In this document: piece after piece, positions 7,058-11,980 of the stretch | How the letters are laid out: each line of letters begins with the position of its first letter | How positions within the stretch are numbered: position 1 is the stretch's first letter | Source: DASPKW01 sp038244055 | GTDB taxonomy: Bacteria; Planctomycetota; Phycisphaerae; Tepidisphaerales; Tepidisphaeraceae | DNA length: 11,980 bases | Direction of reading: 5' to 3' | Assembly: GCA_038244055.1 (NCBI GenBank) | Contig: JBBRTW010000203.1 | Location: 1-11,980 of the forward strand | Notes under the pieces: model-generated | What the model was told of the DNA's origin: nothing | The model's input: the letters and a program-made list of their open reading frames with translations, nothing else | The model's database searches: none | Translations under genes and position numbers: made by a program

Positions 7058-7159
7058 GGCTGCTCTGCTGAAATCCTCCGTATTTGGAGGCAATGTTGCT
7101 TCGAAAGCTGCTGACACGGGCAGGATGCCCATGCTACGGGAGAGGATTTCAGCAGAGCA
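7058..7159. repeat. 102-bp inverted-repeat (MITE- or REP-like) element with 6-bp flanking duplication
   Basis: TGCTCTGCTGAAATCCTC (7061-7078) and its exact complement (7142-7159) form an 18-bp perfect inverted repeat around a 63-base centre. Identical ACTTGA sequences flank it at 7052-7057 and 7160-7165, consistent with a target-site duplication, although three bases separate the left copy from the repeat arm. The centre holds two small palindromes: CCTCC/GGAGG (7075-7090) and GGGCAGGATGCCC (7118-7130). GCATGGGCATCCTGCCCGTG-type sequences are, as I recall, widely dispersed in planctomycete genomes. The element lies between the caspase-fold and Asp-box genes and has no coding capacity of its own, so it would have to be moved by a transposase acting in trans. 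Confidence 0.75.
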
Positions 7160-7202
7160 ACTTGATGCGTGATCCGTTTTATCACCTGCATGCCGGCATT
7201 TG

Positions 7203-8264
7203 TCATTTCGCCCCTCCCGCCTTCGGGGCGCTCCGCGGCAGGACCACGCGTTTCGCCAGGGCACCCGCATCATCATCTTTTTTTGGATCGAGCGGGTGAT
7301 GGCCATCCGCGTCGACGGCCGCCGCGCCTTCGGATTGGCCGGTGTCTTCGAGGAGGGCGTGCTCGCTCACCAGGCGCCGGCCCTTCCAGAAATCAACCTT
7401 TCCATCGGGCACCAGCGGCAGGGTTGGATCGTCCTTGATGCCATCGCTTTCAGAAGCGGCCAGCCGCCGCGATACCGGGACATCCTGGCCGCCATACAGC
7501 TTCTTGAAAATCTCCAGGGATTTTCGCCCTTCAACGGCCCATCCCTCTTCGGTTTGGCGCTGCCGGGTGATCCATTGGGCATGCTCGTAGGAGGATTGAT
7601 TGAAAGTGTCCAGCACCGATATGGGGCGGCCTTTGGCGCTTTCCAGGGCCTGCAGAAAGAACTCGGCGAAATCTGAATCGCCTGTTTCCATCGGGCTTGT
7701 TGCGGTGACAACGATGCGCCCGGGCTGCCGCAGGTCCTTCAATGCCGCGCCCGATGAAGACGTGAAATTCAAGATCACCATGCTCTGGGCTTTGATGGTT
7801 GCCAGGCTCTCGGCAAGCTCTTTCATTCCCAGATCGGGTCCGGGGACGACAAACGCGCCCTCGGTTCCGCCGTGGCCGAGCATCACCAGGACAAACTGAT
7901 CGTTTGGCCGAACCTGGGAGGCGATTTCCGCGATTTTCTGGCGGATTCCCGTTGCGGTCGAGGCCGGGCCGGACATAGAGGAAACCTTCGCGCCGGCTGA
8001 TCCGAAGCAGGCCGCGAAACGTCCGGCCCAGTCGGCATGATGCCGGGCGTACAGCGGCGTTCCGGGCGAGCCGGTCAGGATGAGCACATGCGATTGAGCC
8101 GGGGCGATGGTGGCATCGCCGCTCGGCTCGGCAGGTTGGGCCAGCCGCGCAGGGATAAGCAGACCGATCAGCGCCAGCGCGACGGTGATCGCCGGTCGCG
8201 CTGATCCTGGGCGGTGGCCGGGCATGGCTGGAGAGGGCACTGGATTTCCACGCGTGTTGCTCAC
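7203..8264 (-). CDS. Secreted caspase-fold (peptidase C13/C14-like) protein, probably inactive
   Basis: The product is 353 residues. A signal peptide or anchor lies at about 25-41 (AITVALALIGLLIPARLA), followed by a caspase-like alpha/beta core. The strand VLILTGSPG (60-68) comes first, then DQFVLVMLGHGG with the histidine-glycine pair H131-G132 typical of clan CD peptidases, then MVILNFTSSSGAAL (162-175), and GRIVVTATSPMETGDSDFAEFFLQAL. In active C13 enzymes the third element reads E-A-C-x-S-G-S. Here the cysteine position is serine or threonine (about T168-S169), so proteolysis is unlikely. Planctomycetes have many such Cys-less relatives (from memory). The last ~85 residues are charged and of low complexity. 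The GTG start at 8264 lies 12 bases after the DUF4159 stop, with GGGA upstream. ATG 8225 is possible but has no ribosome binding site. The role may be protein binding within the exported module (inference). Confidence 0.78.
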   Translation of the reverse strand: MSNTRGNPVPSPAMPGHRPGSARPAITVALALIGLLIPARLAQPAEPSGDATIAPAQSHVLILTGSPGTPLYARHHADWAGRFAACFGSAGAKVSSMSGPASTATGIRQKIAEIASQVRPNDQFVLVMLGHGGTEGAFVVPGPDLGMKELAESLATIKAQSMVILNFTSSSGAALKDLRQPGRIVVTATSPMETGDSDFAEFFLQALESAKGRPISVLDTFNQSSYEHAQWITRQRQTEEGWAVEGRKSLEIFKKLYGGQDVPVSRRLAASESDGIKDDPTLPLVPDGKVDFWKGRRLVSEHALLEDTGQSEGAAAVDADGHHPLDPKKDDDAGALAKRVVLPRSAPKAGGAK

Positions 8265-8276
8265 ATCAAATCCCGT

Positions 8277-9065
8277 CTAATGGGTCAAGAAATAGATGAT
8301 CGTGTTGATTCCCATTTGAATCGACTTCTCATTGAGCTCGGGCGTGAAAAATCGGTTCATCCAGCCGCAGTGAATATCGCCGGGCGTGGCCACGGTCATG
8401 AGTCGGCCGGTGCCGGGCTCGAAGAGCCCGTATGCTCCGTGCGGCACGCCCTGGCAATGCGGCGCGCCTTGCGGGAGGTCGTAATAGCAATGGAAAATCT
8501 CGTGATCCAGCGGGATTTTCCGCATCGGGTTGTTGGGGAACAGCTTTTTGATCAGGTCGACATAAAACCGGAAAAACCGGTCCTGCTTGCCGAGATAGAC
8601 GCAATCATCCGCCAGCACGAATCCGCCGCGCTCCAGGAATTCGCGCAGGTTTTTCTCCTCGATCTCCGGGAGTTTGAAATAACCTTCGGCGGTCATGAAC
8701 ACGAAGGGATAGCGGCACATTTCATCGAAATCGTTCAGGTGGACGACCTTGGGCTCCTGGCTGACGTTGATGTTAGTGAGTTCCTGGAGTTTTTTGCGGA
8801 GATTCACATCCCCGATCGGCCCGCAATTCCAGAGGTCAACGGTTTCATCGTACACCGTGAACTGGAGGCGCGGAAAAACGAATTGGCCGGTCTTTACGGC
8901 CGGGGCGGCCAGCGCCGGGCTGGAAATGTTCAGCAGTCCCGAGCCCGCCGCCGCCAGCGCCGCCATGGCCGAACCGCCGCGACGAAGAAACCCGCGGCGG
9001 GTCAGGCCATCGCGAATCGAATCGATGGGCAGTTGGCGAATCGGTTGATTGGGGGTTCGTCTCAT
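8277..9065 (-). CDS. DUF4159 protein with Tat signal
   Basis: The product is 262 residues. Residues 22-29 (TRRGFLRR) form a twin-arginine motif, followed by an alanine-rich hydrophobic stretch and ALAA-P near 51-54. The protein should therefore be exported folded by the Tat system. The remainder fits DUF4159, a family with a glutamine-amidotransferase-like fold. Landmarks are YPFVFMTAEGYFKL, the GGFVLADDC segment, IPLDHEIFHCYYDL, GDIHCGWMNRF and the closing MGINTIIYFLTH. No activity is established for the family. It is typically encoded next to vWA and MoxR genes, as it is here, where the preceding membrane protein ends 25 bases upstream. The ATG at 9065 has a GAGGA site seven bases before it. 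I am confident of the family and do not know the function. Confidence 0.88.
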   Translation of the reverse strand: MRRTPNQPIRQLPIDSIRDGLTRRGFLRRGGSAMAALAAAGSGLLNISSPALAAPAVKTGQFVFPRLQFTVYDETVDLWNCGPIGDVNLRKKLQELTNINVSQEPKVVHLNDFDEMCRYPFVFMTAEGYFKLPEIEEKNLREFLERGGFVLADDCVYLGKQDRFFRFYVDLIKKLFPNNPMRKIPLDHEIFHCYYDLPQGAPHCQGVPHGAYGLFEPGTGRLMTVATPGDIHCGWMNRFFTPELNEKSIQMGINTIIYFLTH

Positions 9066-9090
9066 CTTGCATTCCTCGCAAACAACAACA

Positions 9091-11373
9091 TCAGGCCAGT
9101 CCCTTGCGCCGCCGGATGATCCACTCCGCGCTGAACAAGCCCAGCAGAAGGATGAACAGCATAGGCATGTCCCAAAGCGGCTGATCGTGCGGGACCGCCG
9201 ACTCCAGCGCCGCCTGGGTGACGCGCGCCTTCACCGCGTCAATCATAGCCATCAACTGCGCCGGTTCGTAGTAGCCGCCGTGGGTGGCCTCGGCCATCCG
9301 CATCAGGACCTCTTTCTTCATCCCCGCATCGGAGAATTCCAGCACGGGTTGAGACACCAGAAACCCCTTCTCCACCGGCTTGGCTTCCCAGCCCTCAACC
9401 CGCACCGCCAGCTTATGCTGCCCTTCGGTTTCGGGAAGGAAATGGCACTCATAGACACCCTCTTCCGACAGAATCCAGTCCATCGGGATTTCCTGCATGT
9501 TGCCCAGCGGGTCCGTGATCTGGGCCACCACCTTCGCCTCATTGAGCGGCGTCATGTCCTTGCCGACAACGGTGGCGCGGACGGTCACGGGATCGCGGCG
9601 GGTGTAGATCTCCGCATCGGTTGAAACCATCAATTGCTCGCGCGCCCCCACGACGAGCCAGCGGATGAGCTGCTTCCAGAATTTTTCGTGGAACTCGGTG
9701 CTGGCCGGCTTGGACATCCGCCAGAACCAGGACCCGCCCGAGGTAAATGCCGCGACGCGGCCTGCGCCGTAGTCCTGCACGGCCAAAACGGGCTGGCCGG
9801 TTTTCTGACGTTCGAGGAGCATTGTCGCGCCAGGCTTGAGCCCCGTAACGGGCGTAATCCCAACCAGCGGCGGCGCGTGGTCCCAAAGGGCCTTGTTTTC
9901 GCCAGCATCCAAAGCCAGCTTCATCACCGGATGGGCCATCGCCTTCTCAACCACCGAGGCCGCGTATTGCTCATCGGAATAGGGCGGATCACCGGGCGAG
10001 ATCGACACGGGCAGCATCCGCCCCACCGGCGTCGGCGCGTAATGCCCCAGCCCGAACGAATTCACCCCGCCGAGCATCAGCAGGCCGCCGCCGCGGACCT
10101 TCACGAACTGCTCGAGCAATTGCAACTGCTGCGGGGAGAAGACATCGGCCTCGATATCCCCCAGCACGATCGCCTGATAGGTGAAGAGCTGTTCGGCGGT
10201 GGTTGGGAAGCCGTCTTTCAGGTACGTCTCGTTGCCATTAGCCCCCTGCACGTAAAACCGTTTTGGCGCGAGTCGCAGAACGCCGACCAGACGGAAATCC
10301 GGATCACGGAACAAGGCCCGCCGAAGAAACCGATACTCCTGGCGCGGGCTGCCTTCGATGTAGAGCACGGGCAGGCGATCATCCTGGAGGTCCAGCACGA
10401 AATCCTTCGCGTTGTTCTGCGCGAGTTTTTCTTCCTTGGCGGCCGGGATCTCGACCCGGTAGGTTGCGCTGCCTTCATGGTCGGGCGTGAAAGCCATGCG
10501 GAGGCGCGTGAGATCGCCGCTGCCATCGGGTTCGATCCGCCGGGTAAGAATGATCGTGTCACCGCGCTTGAGCAGCAGGTCGAACGGCGTCTTGAAGCCG
10601 GTATGGCGAACCGTGATGTCCAGCTCCACTTCGGAATTCCGCCGCGCCCGCGCGGGCGCGAGAACCTGCACCACTTCCAGGTCGGGTGGAGGATTGGGAT
10701 CGCCCAGCGCCAGAACATACAGCGGCACGCCCCGCGCCTGCAGCATTTTCGCGGCGTCTTCAGCGCTGCCGCCGGTGTTGCGGCAGCCATCGGTTACCAG
10801 AACCGCGGCCGCCAGGGGAACGCCGCGCAACTCGGCATCGACATCGTGAATGGCCCGGAAAAGATTGGTCGCCTGCCCCTGGGCATCGAGTTGATTGGGC
10901 GCGTCGATTCGCTTGATCGAATCGGAGAATGCATAGGTCACGGTCTCGCACTGGCCGGCAATCGCCTTGAGAAGCCCGGCCTGTTGCGGGCCAGCGCCGA
11001 AAATAGCCTCTTTCGCCAGATCGATTCGCGGGCGATTGCTCAGGGCCGGGTCGGCGATTGACATCGATGCCGAGCTATCCACCATCACGGCGGCAAAGGT
11101 TCCGCCGGCCCTGGGGGCCTGCGACCGGATCACCGGCGCTCCGAGCATGAAAAACAGCAGCCCGATCGCCGCCAGCCGCAATCCGAGGATCACGCGCCAA
11201 GTCTTGCGCGATGTTCGTGCCGCGGCCTTGCGATAGAGGAACCAGACGCCCACGATCGCCGCCGCAAACAGCAAAAATCGCAGCTCCCCCGCCAACGGGC
11301 TGGAAAACACCAGCTTGCCGCCGCCGAAGTTATCGAGCGAATGATTGAAAAGCCACTGAAACAACGGGGTCAC
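9091..11373 (-). CDS. Membrane protein with von Willebrand A and GATase-like domains
   Basis: From GTG 11373 the product is 760 residues. Two membrane segments (about 31-48 and 61-80) precede a von Willebrand A domain with a complete metal-ion site: D99-S-S101-A-S103, T169 in QATNLF, and D195-G196 in LVTDGCR. A long region follows, with VLYIEGSPRQEYRFLRRAL (336-354) and GGGLLMLGGVNSFGLGHY (428-445). This is the glutamine-amidotransferase-like fold without a catalytic Cys-His-Glu triad. Ig-like beta segments come next, and a C-terminal membrane helix with an RRRKGLA tail. The two ends anchor the protein and expose the large domain on one side, presumably the periplasm. GTG was chosen because it overlaps the previous stop codon by four bases (GTGA) with AGAGA just before it. 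An earlier in-frame start at 11436 would overlap that gene by 67 bases. vWA sites bind partner proteins through a divalent metal, so this is the likely hub of the module. Confidence 0.88.
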   Translation of the reverse strand: MTPLFQWLFNHSLDNFGGGKLVFSSPLAGELRFLLFAAAIVGVWFLYRKAAARTSRKTWRVILGLRLAAIGLLFFMLGAPVIRSQAPRAGGTFAAVMVDSSASMSIADPALSNRPRIDLAKEAIFGAGPQQAGLLKAIAGQCETVTYAFSDSIKRIDAPNQLDAQGQATNLFRAIHDVDAELRGVPLAAAVLVTDGCRNTGGSAEDAAKMLQARGVPLYVLALGDPNPPPDLEVVQVLAPARARRNSEVELDITVRHTGFKTPFDLLLKRGDTIILTRRIEPDGSGDLTRLRMAFTPDHEGSATYRVEIPAAKEEKLAQNNAKDFVLDLQDDRLPVLYIEGSPRQEYRFLRRALFRDPDFRLVGVLRLAPKRFYVQGANGNETYLKDGFPTTAEQLFTYQAIVLGDIEADVFSPQQLQLLEQFVKVRGGGLLMLGGVNSFGLGHYAPTPVGRMLPVSISPGDPPYSDEQYAASVVEKAMAHPVMKLALDAGENKALWDHAPPLVGITPVTGLKPGATMLLERQKTGQPVLAVQDYGAGRVAAFTSGGSWFWRMSKPASTEFHEKFWKQLIRWLVVGAREQLMVSTDAEIYTRRDPVTVRATVVGKDMTPLNEAKVVAQITDPLGNMQEIPMDWILSEEGVYECHFLPETEGQHKLAVRVEGWEAKPVEKGFLVSQPVLEFSDAGMKKEVLMRMAEATHGGYYEPAQLMAMIDAVKARVTQAALESAVPHDQPLWDMPMLFILLLGLFSAEWIIRRRKGLA

Positions 11374-11980
11374 TCTCTTTTGGTTGACAAGGCCTCGAAA
11401 TACCGGTTCACAAGTTGACGATACTGCGGCGGGCATTCTTCGCGCTGGGCCGAGAACAGACTCTTGGCCGCCAGCGTGGCCTGATATTCGGCCTCCAGCT
11501 TATTGTGGAGCCGGGCGACGACCTTGGCGAAATCCGACTCCTTCGCCTTGGGATCTTCGACGGCTTTCTGAACTTTGGCCGGATCGGCGGCCGTTTCTTC
11601 GAGCTTCTTGGAATCCCTGTCGAACTCCGGATCGCCCTTGACGAAATCGCGCTGCTTGAGATGCCGCACCAGGCGCTGGGCATCGGCCGCCGCTTTCTCC
11701 GCCTCGGCCTTGCGGTCGGCGGGATTGGCCTGCTCCAAAGCCTGTTTCACGCGCTCGGCTTCGTTGCGGGCGCGCTTCAGTTCGGCCTCGTGGCCCGTGG
11801 CCCGCGCATCGTTGGCCGCCTGGATCGCCTCGGCCACTTTCTCAAGGCCTTTATGCGCCTTCTTCTGTTCCTCGGCGGCGTTTTCGGGATGGCCCGCCGC
11901 CATTTCGACCGCGGCGTTGGCGGCCTTCTGCTCGACGCGGTTGCGCTTGAAGATGCCCGAGCCGCCGGTGAGGTCGAGCG
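11370..11980 (-). CDS. Coiled-coil protein, C-terminal part (gene continues past the window)
   Basis: 203 codons are visible, and the frame is still open at the right edge, so ATG 11903 is probably internal and not the start. The visible part is strongly charged and rich in A, E, K and R. It contains AAEEQKKAHKGLEKVAEAI and ELKRARNEAERVKQALEQA, which predict long coiled coils. It ends in KSLFSAQREECPPQYRQLVNRYFEALSTKRE, a small folded tail. In clusters of this kind a large, often membrane-bound, coiled-coil protein of unknown function usually sits between the DUF58 gene and the vWA membrane protein, which matches this position. The stop codon overlaps the next start by four bases, so the two are translationally coupled. 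Its function is not recognisable from this fragment. Confidence 0.75.
   Translation of the reverse strand, partial: LDLTGGSGIFKRNRVEQKAANAAVEMAAGHPENAAEEQKKAHKGLEKVAEAIQAANDARATGHEAELKRARNEAERVKQALEQANPADRKAEAEKAAADAQRLVRHLKQRDFVKGDPEFDRDSKKLEETAADPAKVQKAVEDPKAKESDFAKVVARLHNKLEAEYQATLAAKSLFSAQREECPPQYRQLVNRYFEALSTKRE

Noticed and set aside
7058..7159. Possible CRISPR repeat or small RNA gene
   Set aside because: There is one inverted pair with no repeat-spacer periodicity, and no promoter or terminator typical of a small RNA. A mobile repeat explains it better.
8214..9119. 301-codon plus-strand frame opposite the DUF4159 gene
   Set aside because: The minus strand has a Tat signal and all DUF4159 landmarks, so the plus-strand frame is a shadow.
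9634..11061. 475-codon plus-strand frame opposite the vWA gene
   Set aside because: Antisense shadow. The minus strand encodes clear vWA and GATase-like motifs with membrane helices, and the plus-strand product shows none.

Overview
This is a GC-rich bacterial window, most likely from a member of the Planctomycetota. That is an inference. It rests on the combination of a DUF4159 protein, a large membrane protein with von Willebrand A and glutamine-amidotransferase-like parts, a caspase-fold secreted protein, an Asp-box protein with a calcium-box-like DDG...DGVY motif, and a planctomycete-style recombinase remnant. No rRNA, tRNA or CRISPR array is present.

Left part (about 1-2840) is mobile-element debris. 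On the minus strand lie the first codons of a probable transposase (1-38), a six-codon gene stub with a strong ribosome binding site (129-149), and a class I fructose-bisphosphate aldolase lacking its first ~85-90 residues (198-1010). An IS4-type transposase (1149-2837, plus strand) has a complete DDE/YREK signature and is preceded by a long hairpin that abuts its start codon. The native transposase seems to stop near position 2500. The rest of its open frame runs antisense through the start of a tyrosine recombinase gene (2491-2658, minus), which is cut after ~47 recognisable residues. The two sides of the insertion sequence belong to different genes, so this is a rearranged junction and not a simple insertion.

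Right part (2846-11980) is one long minus-strand operon. In transcription order it holds: a coiled-coil protein cut by the window edge; a membrane-anchored vWA/GATase-like protein; a Tat-exported DUF4159 protein; a secreted caspase-fold protein that lacks the nucleophilic cysteine; a secreted Asp-box (BNR) propeller protein; and a secreted TPR protein. Genes overlap by 4 bp (GTGA or ATGA) or are 12-25 bp apart, which indicates co-transcription and translational coupling. A hairpin with a short T-run lies ~90 bp after the last stop codon. The first three genes resemble the downstream part of the MoxR/DUF58/vWA clusters common in Planctomycetota. The last three look like a lineage-specific exported extension. 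The whole set is best read as an envelope or periplasmic module of unknown task.

Two small repeats have entered this operon: a 102-bp inverted-repeat element between the caspase-fold and Asp-box genes, flanked by a 6-bp direct repeat and frame-neutral, and a TTCAGGG heptamer array inside the signal-peptide region of the TPR gene.
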